A stretch of 57,932 nt of DNA from Paraplanobispora siamensis (GTDB lineage Bacteria; Actinomycetota; Actinomycetes; Streptosporangiales; Streptosporangiaceae). Of this stretch, positions 1 to 7,909 are shown in pieces. The notes under the pieces were generated by a model. That model did no database searches. It had not been told where the DNA came from and was given only the letters and a program-made list of their open reading frames with translations. Numbering within the stretch: position 1 is the stretch's first letter; every line of letters begins with the position of its first letter. The position numbers and the translations under genes were made by a program. The stretch is from positions 1 through 57,932 of the forward strand of contig NZ_BOOJ01000074.1 in assembly GCF_016863175.1 (NCBI RefSeq). Reading direction: 5' to 3'.

Positions 1-95
1 CGGTACGGCGCGCGGGCCGGGACCGGGTTCGGGGTCCGGTACGGCGCGCGGGCCGGGACCGGGTTCGGGGTCCGGTACGGCGCGCGGGCCGGGAC
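1..95. repeat. 36-bp GC-rich tandem repeat at the left edge
   Basis: A 36-bp unit beginning CGGTACGGCGCGCGGGCC starts at 1, 37 and 73; the third copy breaks off near 95. The array runs off the left end of the window, so its true length is unknown. No gene is visible in it. Confidence 0.9.
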
Positions 96-113
96 TCCGT
101 ACGGCGCCCCCGG

Positions 114-773
114 TCAGGGCTCGGCGGTGACGCGGGTGCCGAAGGCGGCCTCGAAGACGTCCAGCAGCCGCATGGCCGCCGCCTCCACCTGGGCGGGGTC
201 GCCGCTGCTCAGGCCCAGGACCGGATCGAGCCCCGGATAGGACGGCGCCAGCGCCAGGTGCGGCAGGACCATCAGCAGCAGCGCGAGGCAGGCGTCCAGG
301 TCGGCGTCCGGGCGCAGGTCGCCGGCCTCGCGCGCCCGCTCCAGCAGGGGCCGCAGGTCCCGCAGATAGAAGCGGTTGACCACCTCGCGCACGGCCAGGC
401 GCGCCGAGGGCTCCGGTTCGAGGTTCACCGCCGCCGTCAGCGCCAGCTCCACCGGATGGGTGCGGAAGTACTCCATCCACACCAGCACCAGCTGCCGGTA
501 GGCGGCGAAGAACCCCCGTTCCCACGGCATCCGGGCGATGTGCCGGCCCATGTGCGCCGAGATGCGCGCGCAGGCCAGCTCCGACAGGTGGGTGTACAGG
601 TCGATCTTGTCGGTGAAGTACTGGAACAGGCTGCCCTTGGCCACCCCGGCGTTGCGGGCGATGACGTTGAGGCTCCCGCCGGAGAACCCGTGCGCCGCGA
701 ACTCCTCCTCCGCCGCCCGCAGCACCGCCGCGCGCCGCGCTTCGGGAAGCCGTTCCCACGTGGCCGTCGGCAC
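114..773 (-). CDS. TetR/AcrR family transcriptional regulator
   Basis: A 219-residue protein with a TetR-type N-terminal helix-turn-helix at about residues 12-58; the recognition helix contains 'GVAKGSLFQYF'. The C-terminal part (about 70-210) is a divergent ligand-binding and dimerisation domain. The GTG start at 773 lies 7 bases after a good GAGGAGGT ribosome-binding site. Members of this family usually repress neighbouring genes and release DNA on binding a small molecule. The nearest gene upstream on the same strand is the esterase ending at 898, about 125 bases away and separated by a tandem duplication, so they are probably not one transcript. Ligand and targets are unknown. Confidence 0.85.
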   Translation of the reverse strand: MPTATWERLPEARRAAVLRAAEEEFAAHGFSGGSLNVIARNAGVAKGSLFQYFTDKIDLYTHLSELACARISAHMGRHIARMPWERGFFAAYRQLVLVWMEYFRTHPVELALTAAVNLEPEPSARLAVREVVNRFYLRDLRPLLERAREAGDLRPDADLDACLALLLMVLPHLALAPSYPGLDPVLGLSSGDPAQVEAAAMRLLDVFEAAFGTRVTAEP

Positions 774-830
774 GGCCCACCTCCTCGGGTCCCGGATGAC
801 CGCCGATCATCATCATGACCCATGCGCGGC

Positions 831-935
831 GCGGCCGTCGGCCGGCTTGCGCAGGTGCGGTCTCAGCGGCCGTCGGCCGGCTTGCGCAGGTGCGGTCTCA
901 GCGGCCGTCGGCCAGCTTGCGCAGGTAGCGCAGTT
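831..935. repeat. 35-bp tandem repeat copied from the 3' end of the esterase gene
   Basis: Three copies of a 35-bp unit (GCGGCCGTCGGCCGGCTTGC...) lie at 831-865, 866-900 and 901-935. The third copy is the coding 3' end of the esterase gene. The other two lie beyond its stop codon, and the stop itself (898-900) is the last three bases of the second unit. The unit is not a multiple of three, so copies could be added only outside the reading frame. Confidence 0.85.
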
Positions 936-1875
936 CCTCCTCGCGCTGGAAACCGCCCCCGCCCTCGTGGCCGTTCCACGGCCACACGGTGATCTCCTTG
1001 GGCCCCTTCCAGTGGTTGTGGGCTGCGAAGACCGTCGAGGGCGGGCAGACCTCGTCCATCAGCGCCGCCGAGTAGAGCGCGGGGACCTGCCCGCGTGCGG
1101 CGAAGTTGAGCCCGTCGAAGTAGGACAGCGTGCGGAAGGCCCGCTCGGCGCCGTCGCGGTGGGTGGCCAGGAAGCGCACGATCTCCTGGTACGGGTCCCT
1201 GCCGGTGATCTCCACGGCCCTGCGGAAGTGGGTCAGGAACGGCACGTCGATCAGCGCCGCCCGCACGTCGGGCCGGAGCGCGGCGACCGCCTGGGCGATG
1301 CCCCCGCCCTGGCTGCCTCCCCCGACCGCGATCCAGCCCGCGTCCACCGCCGGATGCGTCGCCGCGACGTCCACCCCGCGCACCGCGTCGGTGAACACGC
1401 GCCGGTAGTAGTACTCCTCGGGGTCGAGGATGCCGCGCGTCATCACGCCGTGCGCCTCGGCGAAGCTCCCGCCGTGCGGGTCGCCCGTGACACCCGGCCG
1501 CTGGTCGTTCTGACCGCCCTGCCCGCGGGTCTCCACCACGAGTACGGCGAAGCCCGCCGCCGGCCACATGAGGTGGTCGTGCGGGAAGCCCCGGCCGCCG
1601 CTGTAGCCGATGTAGTGCACCAGGCACGGCACGGGAGCCTCCGCCTTCGGCGTCACCAGCCAGCCGCCGATCCGGTGACCGCCCCAGCCCGCGAAGGAGA
1701 CGTCGTAGACCTCGACGGCCGTCAGAGCCGTGTCGTACGGCGTGAACACGGGGTCGAGGCCGAACGCGTCCGCCTCGGCGAGCGTCCCGGCCCAGAAGTC
1801 GTCGAAGTCGGCGGGCTCGTCACGCTGCGGGAGGTAGTCGCGGAGGCTCTCCAGGGACAGGTCGAACAGGGGCAC
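898..1875 (-). CDS. Acetylxylan esterase / cephalosporin-C deacetylase (AXE1-type alpha/beta hydrolase)
   Basis: A 325-residue protein of the usual AXE1 (CE7) length. The nucleophile elbow 'GGGSQGGG' around residue 185 is the family GxSQGG motif. The region 'GYSGGRGFPHDHLMWPAAGF' is the characteristic oxyanion-side loop, and the C-terminal 'WPWNGHEGGG' supplies the catalytic histidine. The enzyme removes acetyl groups from xylo-oligosaccharides or cephalosporin-like esters; no signal peptide is visible, so it should be cytoplasmic. The GTG start at 1875 has a GAGGAG site 5 bases upstream. It is divergent from the RidA gene across a 169-bp intergenic region. Natural substrate not determinable from sequence. 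Confidence 0.9.
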   Translation of the reverse strand: MPLFDLSLESLRDYLPQRDEPADFDDFWAGTLAEADAFGLDPVFTPYDTALTAVEVYDVSFAGWGGHRIGGWLVTPKAEAPVPCLVHYIGYSGGRGFPHDHLMWPAAGFAVLVVETRGQGGQNDQRPGVTGDPHGGSFAEAHGVMTRGILDPEEYYYRRVFTDAVRGVDVAATHPAVDAGWIAVGGGSQGGGIAQAVAALRPDVRAALIDVPFLTHFRRAVEITGRDPYQEIVRFLATHRDGAERAFRTLSYFDGLNFAARGQVPALYSAALMDEVCPPSTVFAAHNHWKGPKEITVWPWNGHEGGGGFQREEELRYLRKLADGR

Positions 1876-2044
1876 GGTGTCTCCTCGTGGGTGGGGGCCA
1901 CTCGCCGCGATGCGCTGCGATCAAGTTCGATACCTTACTTCCGTGGTCCCCAGTGATCACTTCCCGCTCCCGGTCCCACGGGCCCGCACCGGTTCCGGGC
2001 GGCGGGACCCGCCGTTCCCGATCCTGTGACCGGAAGGACCACTC

Positions 2045-2437
2045 GTGAGCACCGTCGACTTCCCCGTCCCCGCGACCAGCGGCTACAGCACCGTCGCGAG
2101 CGTCGCCCCCGGCAGCCGGCTCGTCTGGACCTCGGGCCAGGTCCCGATCGCCCCGGACGGCACGGTGGCGCCCGCGGGCGACTGGGAGGCCCAGACCCGC
2201 CAGGTCATGGAGAACGTCGGGGCCGCGCTCGAAGCCGCCGGCGCCACCTGGGACGACGTGTTCAAGCTGACCATCTTCGTCGTCGACACCTCGGCGCTGC
2301 CCGTGGTACGGGCCGTACGCGACGAGTTCGTCAACACCGGACGGCCCCCGACCAGCTCGCTCGTGCAGGTCGCCGGCCTCTTCCGGCCGGACATCCTGAT
2401 CGAGGTGGAGGCGGTCGCCGCCGTCTCCCCCGCCTGA
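2045..2437 (+). CDS. RidA family (YjgF/YER057c/UK114) protein
   Basis: A 130-residue single-domain protein of typical RidA length. The family core is visible: 'TSGQVPIAPDGTV' near the N-terminus, then 'NVGAALEAAGATWDDVFKLTIFV', and a C-terminal 'VEVEAVAA'-like strand ('IEVEAVAAV'). Canonical RidA hydrolyses reactive enamine/imine intermediates released by PLP enzymes. The signature arginine that RidA uses to bind the carboxylate is not obvious: the equivalent region reads 'SSLVQVAGLFRPDILIEVEA'. It may therefore belong to a Rid subfamily with another substrate. GTG start at 2045 behind GGAAGGA. It converges on the NuoF-like gene. Confidence 0.85.
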   Translation: MSTVDFPVPATSGYSTVASVAPGSRLVWTSGQVPIAPDGTVAPAGDWEAQTRQVMENVGAALEAAGATWDDVFKLTIFVVDTSALPVVRAVRDEFVNTGRPPTSSLVQVAGLFRPDILIEVEAVAAVSPA

Positions 2438-2469
2438 CCGGCGCCACCAGGCCATCGCTCCCCCTCTCA

Positions 2470-3918
2470 TCAGCCCATCCTCAACGCGAGCGCCGGGCAC
2501 ATCTCCACCGACCGGCGGGCCAGACGCAGCAGCTGCGGCGGTACGGCCTCGCGCGAGAAGACCGGGAACCCGTGCTCGTCGAGCCGGACGAGGTCGGGGG
2601 CGAGCTTGGCGCACAGGCCGTGCCCCTGGCAGCGGGTCCAGTCGATGGTCAGCCGGATCTCGGGTTCCTTCTCCTTCTCCGGGAGCGGGAGCACCCCGGT
2701 GATCGGGCGCCCGCAGGTCCCGCGCAGCAGGTGCTCCTGAACGTCGTCGGGGAAGGCGGTCAGGGCCGACAGCACGAACTTGGACGTGCCGTCGGGGTGG
2801 AAGCACGCGCCCCTGCCCCGGACGGCGGCCGCCCTGCGGCGCAGTTCCTCCAGTGCGGCGGCCGACCCGTCGACGAGGTCGCCCATGGTGCGGGCGAGGT
2901 CCGGCAGGCCGAGCCGGCAGGGCCCGCACTGCCCGGACGACTCCGCGGCCAGATAGCGCGCCACCCGGAGCGTCTCGCCCAGCGGGCAGGTCTCGTTCCC
3001 GAGCGGCACCATGATCCCCGCGCCGAGGCTCCCGCCCGCGTCGGCGATGCCCTGCCGGGACACCGTGGCCAGGGCCGCGGCGTCCGGATGGATCCACGCG
3101 CCGTGGTACCCGCCGATCAGCACGCCGTCGCCCGACGTCGCCCGGCAGGCGTCCATCACGGCGTACAGCGGAGTCCCCGTGGCCACCTCCATCACCGCAG
3201 GGTCGCCCGCCGCCCCGCCCACGGTGAGCAGGACCGTGCCGGGCTCGCGTGCGGTCCCGACGTCGGCGTAGCTCTCAGGTCCCAGGGTGGCGAGCACCGC
3301 GAGCTGGGCGAAGGTCTCGGCGTTGGACAGCAGGGTGGGGCGGCCGTCCACACCGCTGTCGCTGGTCCTGGTCTTGCGGCCCGAGGGCCCGCCGCCCTGC
3401 CCGTTCACCGCCCTGACCAGGGTGCTGCTCTCGCCGGAGATGAACCTCTCCTTGATCCCGACCACGCGGACCTGGTCGCCCGCGCCCCGCTCCTCGATCG
3501 CGGCGGCCACCGACGCCTCGCCGAGCCCGCCGGCGGCGGTGGCGACCACGACCTTGCGCGCGCCGAGCGCGCCGGCGGCGATCAGGGCGCCCTCGATGAC
3601 CAGGTGCGGGGTCCGGGTGAGCAGCATCGCGTCCTTGCTGCTGGCCGGCTCGCCCTCGGCCCCGTTGACCAGGACGACCGGCTCCGTGCGGTTGGCGCTC
3701 ACCGCGCGGACCTTGCGGGCGAAGGGGAAGGCCGCCCCGCCCCTGCCCCGCAGGTCCACCGAGTCGGCCAGCTCGGCGAGCTCCTGGGCGTCCATCCGCG
3801 GTCCCGTGCCGTGCATGGCCCGGTGGGCGGACAGGTTCATCCTCCTGGTCTCGTCCAGTCCCGCGGTGAGCCTGGCCGGTCCCAGCCGCTTGATCGGGGG
3901 AACTCTGTAGGGAATCAT
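2470..3918 (-). CDS. NuoF-like FMN/Fe-S oxidoreductase fused to a single-cluster ferredoxin
   Basis: A 482-residue protein. Residues about 40-190 form the NuoF FMN/NADH-binding fold ('RGRGGAAFPFARKV' and 'NGAEGEPASSKDAML', equivalents of GRGGAGFP and NADEGEPGTxKDR). An SLBB domain follows, then a NuoF Fe-S domain. The C-terminal ~65 residues are a small ferredoxin ('RCQGHGLC' ... 'EMCP', a Cx5C...C pattern). In NuoF the cluster motif is CGxCxxC; here it reads 'ESSGQCGPC', so the first cysteine is serine. The ATG at 3918 follows AGGAGG and overlaps the stop of the heme-membrane gene (ATGA), so the two are translationally coupled. Probable role: moving electrons from NAD(P)H to a partner, likely that membrane protein. 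It is not part of complex I, since no other nuo gene is near. Confidence 0.85.
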   Translation of the reverse strand: MIPYRVPPIKRLGPARLTAGLDETRRMNLSAHRAMHGTGPRMDAQELAELADSVDLRGRGGAAFPFARKVRAVSANRTEPVVLVNGAEGEPASSKDAMLLTRTPHLVIEGALIAAGALGARKVVVATAAGGLGEASVAAAIEERGAGDQVRVVGIKERFISGESSTLVRAVNGQGGGPSGRKTRTSDSGVDGRPTLLSNAETFAQLAVLATLGPESYADVGTAREPGTVLLTVGGAAGDPAVMEVATGTPLYAVMDACRATSGDGVLIGGYHGAWIHPDAAALATVSRQGIADAGGSLGAGIMVPLGNETCPLGETLRVARYLAAESSGQCGPCRLGLPDLARTMGDLVDGSAAALEELRRRAAAVRGRGACFHPDGTSKFVLSALTAFPDDVQEHLLRGTCGRPITGVLPLPEKEKEPEIRLTIDWTRCQGHGLCAKLAPDLVRLDEHGFPVFSREAVPPQLLRLARRSVEMCPALALRMG

Positions 3919-4994
3919 CCGATCCCTCCTATCCGGCGGACGTCCGCCAGGCTCTCTGTTCCGTTCTCTGTTACGTCGTCGGGCACGACCCGGATTTGCG
4001 GGATCTGCGCCGCGTCGTCGGGCACGACCCGGATCTGTGGCGCGTCGTCCGGCACGACCTGGATCTGCGCCTCGTCGTTGGGCACGATCCGGATGCCGCG
4101 CTCTCTGCGCGGGACGCGGCCGACGATGCTCGTGGGCATGTTCGCGGATCCGCCCGCGGCCGGGGCCAGGTCGTCGGTCCCGGTCCGCGCCGCCACGGCC
4201 TCGACGGGCCGCCTGAGGTCCTCGGGCCGCTCGGCCGCGACGATCCGCTCGGCCGCGGTCTCGGCGAAGGCCGGTGCCTGCCTGGGCCGCAGGGCGCTGG
4301 CCACCCTGATCAGCAGCGCCACGCCGACCGCGACCAGGCAGAGCACATAGCTCCAGGTCACCCACGAGGCGGGTGACCGGCCCGCGCCCAGGCCGTGCAT
4401 GATCGCCGGAGGCCACGCCAGGTAGGCGGACCCGTGCAGGACCCGCCATACCCACGGCCTGCTGGTCTCGGCGAAGCCGGCGCGGGCGATCCCCGTGGCG
4501 AAGATCAGGATCATGACGTCGGAGGCGAAGGTGCCGAGCCCCAGAACCACGGTGGTTCCGGGCATCGGCACCACGGCGGCCATGGCCGGGGCACGCCCCT
4601 CCGAGATCTTCATCAGTATGTGGGTCGCCAGGAACGCCATGCCGACCATCGCCGTCGCCCGGTGCAGGAGCTGGGTCCTGACCCTGCCCATGGCGGGCAG
4701 CACGACCCGGTCCGCGGACAGCAGCCCGAGCGCGACGGTGGCCGTCAGCGAGACGAGCGCGAAAACGCCGGCGAAGAAGGAGAGGAATCCCCACAGTCTC
4801 CCGGTCATCTGCGCGCCCGCCTCGGTCCGGGTCAACATCAGCAGCCCGACCGTGACCACGGTGATCCCCGCTCCGACCGCGATCCGGGTGAGCCGCCGGT
4901 CGAGGTAGGACACGGGCTCCTGACGGGAGTGCCGCGCCTGGCTGCGTCCGGGTCTCTCCGTATCGCGCGGGGTGTTTTCCATGGTGTTGCGCAC
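3915..4994 (-). CDS. Multi-pass membrane protein of the ferric-reductase / cytochrome-b type
   Basis: A 359-residue protein with about five to six transmembrane segments between residues 30 and 235. Two histidine pairs on adjacent helices ('LLHRATAMVGMAFLATHILMK' region and 'VLHGSAYLAWPPAIMHG') have the spacing of bis-heme ligands in ferric-reductase-like transmembrane domains. The cytoplasmic C-terminal tail has no FAD/NAD domain; that function is supplied by the coupled NuoF-ferredoxin protein, whose start overlaps this stop. The tail ends in four near-copies of 'QIRVVPDDA'. The GTG start at 4994 has GAGGAGG 4 bases upstream. Likely a transmembrane electron-transfer module; the acceptor (ferric iron, a secreted thiol or quinone) is unknown. 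Confidence 0.75.
   Translation of the reverse strand: MRNTMENTPRDTERPGRSQARHSRQEPVSYLDRRLTRIAVGAGITVVTVGLLMLTRTEAGAQMTGRLWGFLSFFAGVFALVSLTATVALGLLSADRVVLPAMGRVRTQLLHRATAMVGMAFLATHILMKISEGRAPAMAAVVPMPGTTVVLGLGTFASDVMILIFATGIARAGFAETSRPWVWRVLHGSAYLAWPPAIMHGLGAGRSPASWVTWSYVLCLVAVGVALLIRVASALRPRQAPAFAETAAERIVAAERPEDLRRPVEAVAARTGTDDLAPAAGGSANMPTSIVGRVPRRERGIRIVPNDEAQIQVVPDDAPQIRVVPDDAAQIPQIRVVPDDVTENGTESLADVRRIGGIG
3972..4095 (-). repeat. In-frame repeats encoding a VPDD-rich C-terminal tail
   Basis: About four degenerate copies of a unit of roughly 30 bases encode 'QIRVVPDDA', 'QIQVVPDDA' and 'RIVPNDEA' variants at the end of the heme-membrane protein. They keep the reading frame and create an acidic, proline-containing tail. 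Confidence 0.75.
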
Positions 4995-5052
4995 AATGCC
5001 TCCTCATCGTCCAAGCGGAGAGGGTGCCGCTCAGGGGATGGAGAAGACGCCG

Positions 5053-6567
5053 TCAGCAGCGACGGCCTCGGTTGATGCAGTCCACCGCGAACCGCATGAG
5101 CCTGTCGGGCATCACGTTCGCGAAGTCGGCGTGGTCGGTCACCGGGTTGTGGAGCTGCTCGGGGAAGGCGTCGAGTGCGAAGGACGGCGTGCGCGGCGTG
5201 GAGTAGGCCAGGGTCATCCGCAGCTGCGGGATGGGCCGCGTGCCGGCCGGGCAGGCCCCGTTGCCGTCGGGGAACAGCACGTGGGTGCGGTGGTTGGCGC
5301 TGTCGGTGTTCTGACCGTCCCAGCAGCTCGGGAAGTCCAGGATCCGCATGACCAGACTGCCCCGGGGGCAGAGCGGATACTTGTCGGTCAGCACCCGGTT
5401 GGTGAACCCGCTGCAGGTCCACTGGGCGCGGGCGTTGGCGCCGCCGTTGGTCGCGGCCTTGGCGTCGCCGGTGATCATCCGCAGGAACCGCGGCATCGCG
5501 GTCACCCTGGCCACCGGGTTGCCCCGGAACTGCATGGTCGCCACCCGGGGGGTCAGGATCCGCCCGACGTTGCCGTCCGCGTCATCGGTGTTGACGTCGA
5601 CCGTACGGTCCCTCAGGACAGGCCAGAAGTAGGTCGAGCGGTCGCCGAAGGCGCACGTGGTCCCCGCCGCGGCCAGGCTGGCGTCGGTGGAGAAGGCGTC
5701 GGTGGACAGGTTGCCGACGTAGTCGTGCTGGTGGTGTGCGCCGTTTCGCACACCCGGCGCGACGATGAAGTTGTCGGGGTTGCGGTGGCCGTTCTCGTTC
5801 CTGCCGCACCGCGAGACGAAGGTGCCCCTGGAGCCGCCGCGCTGGAAGCGGGGCGCCTGGAGGTTCGGCTGCACCTGACGGATGTCGACGAAGTCCTGCG
5901 GGAACGGGCCGAGGTCGGCGCACGCCTCTTCCTCGCCCTGCTGGCCCTGGTCCTGGCCCTGACCCTGCTGGTCCGGGTTCTGGTTCTGGTCCTGCTCACC
6001 GGGATCCTGCGGCGCCGGGTCCTGCTGGTTCCGACCTTGCTGGTTCTGCTGGTTCTGATCCTGCTGGCCCTGGTTCTGCTCCTGGCCCTGCTGGTCCGGG
6101 TTCTGTCCCTGCTGGTCCTGGTCCTGCTGCCGGCCCTGTGCCTGCTGGTCCTGGTCCTGCTGCCGGCCCTGGTCCTGCTGGTTCTGACCCTGCTGATCCT
6201 GCTGGGCCTGCTGGTCAGAGTTCTGCTGACCCTGGTCCTGCTGCTGGTTCTGCTGACCTTGATCCTGCCCCTGCTGGTTCTGCCCCTGCTGGCCCTGTGC
6301 CTGCTGGTCCTGGTCCTGCTGCTGGCCTTGGTCCTGCTGCTGGCCTTGGTCTTGTTGCTGGCCCTGGCCCTGCTGATCCTGCTGGTTCTGGCCTTGCCGA
6401 TTCTGCTGATCTTGTTGGTTCTGCTGGTTCTGGTTCTGCTGGTTCTGCTGCTGCCCCTGCTCGGCAGGGTCGCAGTGGTCGGCGGCAGCGGGACCCGCTC
6501 CGCTCAGGACTCCGGCGACCAAGGTGAAAGCGATCACCGGGGTGTACAGCCGTTTTATCCGTTTCAT
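5053..6567 (-). CDS. Secreted DUF1996 protein with a long Gln/Asn/Asp-rich segment
   Basis: A 504-residue protein. Residues 1-30 are a Sec signal peptide (basic start 'MKRIKRLY', hydrophobic core, cleavage near 'AAADH'). Residues about 37-210 are a low-complexity tract almost entirely of Q, N, D and G ('QNQQNQNQQNQQDQQ'-type repeats). Residues about 215-504 are a DUF1996 domain, with 'NGAHHQHDYVGN', 'STYFWPVL', 'FPSCWDGQNTD' and 'HVLFPD'; it has conserved cysteines and histidines. DUF1996 occurs in secreted fungal and actinobacterial proteins of unknown function. ATG start at 6567 behind GAGGAGA. It follows the DUF4142 gene on the same strand. The Q-rich tract may be a flexible or aggregation-prone cell-wall spacer (inference). 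Confidence 0.85.
   Translation of the reverse strand: MKRIKRLYTPVIAFTLVAGVLSGAGPAAADHCDPAEQGQQQNQQNQNQQNQQDQQNRQGQNQQDQQGQGQQQDQGQQQDQGQQQDQDQQAQGQQGQNQQGQDQGQQNQQQDQGQQNSDQQAQQDQQGQNQQDQGRQQDQDQQAQGRQQDQDQQGQNPDQQGQEQNQGQQDQNQQNQQGRNQQDPAPQDPGEQDQNQNPDQQGQGQDQGQQGEEEACADLGPFPQDFVDIRQVQPNLQAPRFQRGGSRGTFVSRCGRNENGHRNPDNFIVAPGVRNGAHHQHDYVGNLSTDAFSTDASLAAAGTTCAFGDRSTYFWPVLRDRTVDVNTDDADGNVGRILTPRVATMQFRGNPVARVTAMPRFLRMITGDAKAATNGGANARAQWTCSGFTNRVLTDKYPLCPRGSLVMRILDFPSCWDGQNTDSANHRTHVLFPDGNGACPAGTRPIPQLRMTLAYSTPRTPSFALDAFPEQLHNPVTDHADFANVMPDRLMRFAVDCINRGRRC
5935..6465 (-). repeat. Gln/Asn/Asp-codon tandem repeat tract
   Basis: About 525 bases of irregular tandem CAG/CAA/AAC/GAC codon blocks encode roughly 175 residues of Q/N/D/G. 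The purity and irregular periodicity suggest replication-slippage growth. In the opposite strand it gives a leucine-rich open frame that is only a shadow. Confidence 0.9.
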
Positions 6568-6581
6568 GGATCTGTCTCTCC

Positions 6582-7238
6582 TCACTGTGGCGCGGGTGGT
6601 TGGGGAAGGGCCGTGTAGTCGACGAGACCCGTGCTCTCCAGCAGGGTCATGTGCTTCATGACCACCTCCACCGCCCGCTGGGCGAAGGATCGGACGAGGT
6701 CGTTTCGCGTGCCGGCGCGTACGGCGGCGACCACGTTGAAGACCTTGCCGTGGGCCTGGCGGAGCCGGTCGGCGAAGGTCCGGTCGTAGTCGGCGCCGGA
6801 CTTGGACGACAGTTCGGCCATCCAGCGCCGCTGGTCGGCGCTCGCCTGGTCGGGCAGCTTCACGTCCAGCTGGGCCGCGACCGAGCGGACCTGCACGTCG
6901 AGCTTCTGGTGGTCGGTCACCAGATGCATGCCGACCTCCTTGACCCGCTTGCTGCCGGCCCGCTGCTGGGCCTGCTGGCCGGTGGGGATCTCCCACAGGC
7001 CGGCCTGGCGGACCTTGACCAGGAAGTCCCGGTCGGCCGGGCTGAGCGGGCCGTACTGGGTCTGGGTCCAGCCCTGGGGGGTGGCCGCCTGCGAGGCGGG
7101 CAGCCCTCCGGACGGGGTGATCAACACGACCGCCAGACCGGCGACCGCCAGGAACGTCCCGAACAGCAGCAGCTCTCCGTTGCCGACACGGCCGGGCAGT
7201 GATCTGCGCATCACCCGTCCCGGCAGTGATCTGCGCAT
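6582..7238 (-). CDS. Membrane-anchored or secreted DUF4142 protein
   Basis: A 218-residue protein. An N-terminal transmembrane or signal segment ('LLLFGTFLAVAGLAVVLI') is followed by a helical DUF4142 domain from about residue 65 to 205 ('LSPADRDFLVKVRQAGLWE', 'HLVTDHQKLDVQV', ending 'HMTLLESTGLVDY'). DUF4142 proteins are ferritin-like helical bundles found in the cell envelope; no function is established. The N-terminus contains a duplicated 'MRRSLPGRV' encoded by a 27-bp direct repeat, giving two possible starts (7238 and 7211). I chose 7238, 13 bases after the lipoprotein stop, because it fits an operon; an extended start further upstream would overlap the lipoprotein gene. Confidence 0.8.
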   Translation of the reverse strand: MRRSLPGRVMRRSLPGRVGNGELLLFGTFLAVAGLAVVLITPSGGLPASQAATPQGWTQTQYGPLSPADRDFLVKVRQAGLWEIPTGQQAQQRAGSKRVKEVGMHLVTDHQKLDVQVRSVAAQLDVKLPDQASADQRRWMAELSSKSGADYDRTFADRLRQAHGKVFNVVAAVRAGTRNDLVRSFAQRAVEVVMKHMTLLESTGLVDYTALPQPPAPQ

Positions 7239-7245
7239 GGTCCGT
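7190..7245 (-). repeat. 27-bp direct repeat duplicating a start region
   Basis: Two copies of CGTCCCGGCAGTGATCTGCG... (one slightly diverged) lie side by side and duplicate the sequence encoding 'MRRSLPGRV', so the DUF4142 gene has two equivalent ATG codons in frame. Confidence 0.8.
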
Positions 7246-7251
7246 CCCGGT

Positions 7252-7770
7252 TCAGTAACCGTCCGGAGCCTGCGGTTCCGCACCATCCGGCGCCTGCGCC
7301 TTTCTGCCGTCCGGGGCGCTCGCGAACCAGGTGCCTCCCGCACCGTGGCCCTTGGCGTCCCCGGGAATCTGATCTCCGGAGAATCGGTAGAGGGGCCAGC
7401 CACCCAGGGTGACCTGCATGGTGCCGTCCGGCCGTTCGGTCGTGCTGACGAGGCTCTCGTCGATGCCCTCGACCATGACCTGGTCGGGGGTGGTGACGGG
7501 CGGCCACTTGGCCGCGCACTTCCCGTCGCAGTTGGACACCGACGGCTTGTCCCTGTCGAAGCGGTAGAGCGTGCGGCCCTCGGCGTCGATGACGGTGCCG
7601 AGGTCCGAGGCCTGCAGGAAGGCGTGGCCCTCGTGCTCCTTCACCGCCTCGGAGGTGGCGTAGGCCTGGCCGGAGGAGTTCTGGGCGGAGGTGGCGTCCA
7701 TGCCGCATCCGGTGAGGGTGACGAGGGCGAAAACGGTCCCGGCCAGCCAGGGGGCGTACCGTACTGCCAT
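7252..7770 (-). CDS. Secreted-repeat lipoprotein with YxFxxD motifs (COG4315-type)
   Basis: A 172-residue lipoprotein. The signal peptide ends in the lipobox 'LTGC' at about residue 22. Two copies of the family repeat are present, carrying the conserved motifs 'LYRFDRD' and 'LYRFSGD' and separated by 'NCDGKCAAKWPP'. Proteins of this family are exported and lipid-anchored; their biochemical role is not known. The ATG at 7770 has AAGGAAC 5 bases upstream; a longer in-frame start would translate through that site and is unlikely. The gene is first of a same-strand run with DUF4142 and DUF1996 genes, and its 5' end faces the start of sigma-factor pair 1, about 150 bases away. Confidence 0.87.
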   Translation of the reverse strand: MAVRYAPWLAGTVFALVTLTGCGMDATSAQNSSGQAYATSEAVKEHEGHAFLQASDLGTVIDAEGRTLYRFDRDKPSVSNCDGKCAAKWPPVTTPDQVMVEGIDESLVSTTERPDGTMQVTLGGWPLYRFSGDQIPGDAKGHGAGGTWFASAPDGRKAQAPDGAEPQAPDGY

Positions 7771-7909
7771 GATCGTTCCTTTTCCCAAGAGCCCGCAGGT
7801 GCGGGCGCACTTGGTGGGAGGTACGCGCCCATCTCAGAGGTGGTTCACTACAAGTTCGGAGATAGTTAGAAATAACTGGAGTTGCGAGAGTTGCACACGG
7901 GACCATAAC

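Noticed and set aside
1-95. Possible CRISPR array
   Set aside because: Units are directly adjacent with no spacers, and no cas genes are near.
2470-4994. Part of a complex I (nuo) operon
   Set aside because: Only the NuoF fold is present, fused to a ferredoxin, and the partner is a ferric-reductase-like membrane protein.
4972-6618. Long plus-strand open frame rich in leucine across the DUF1996 gene
   Set aside because: It is the antisense of the CAG/CAA/GAC repeat; the minus strand encodes a signal peptide and a recognisable domain with a good ribosome-binding site.
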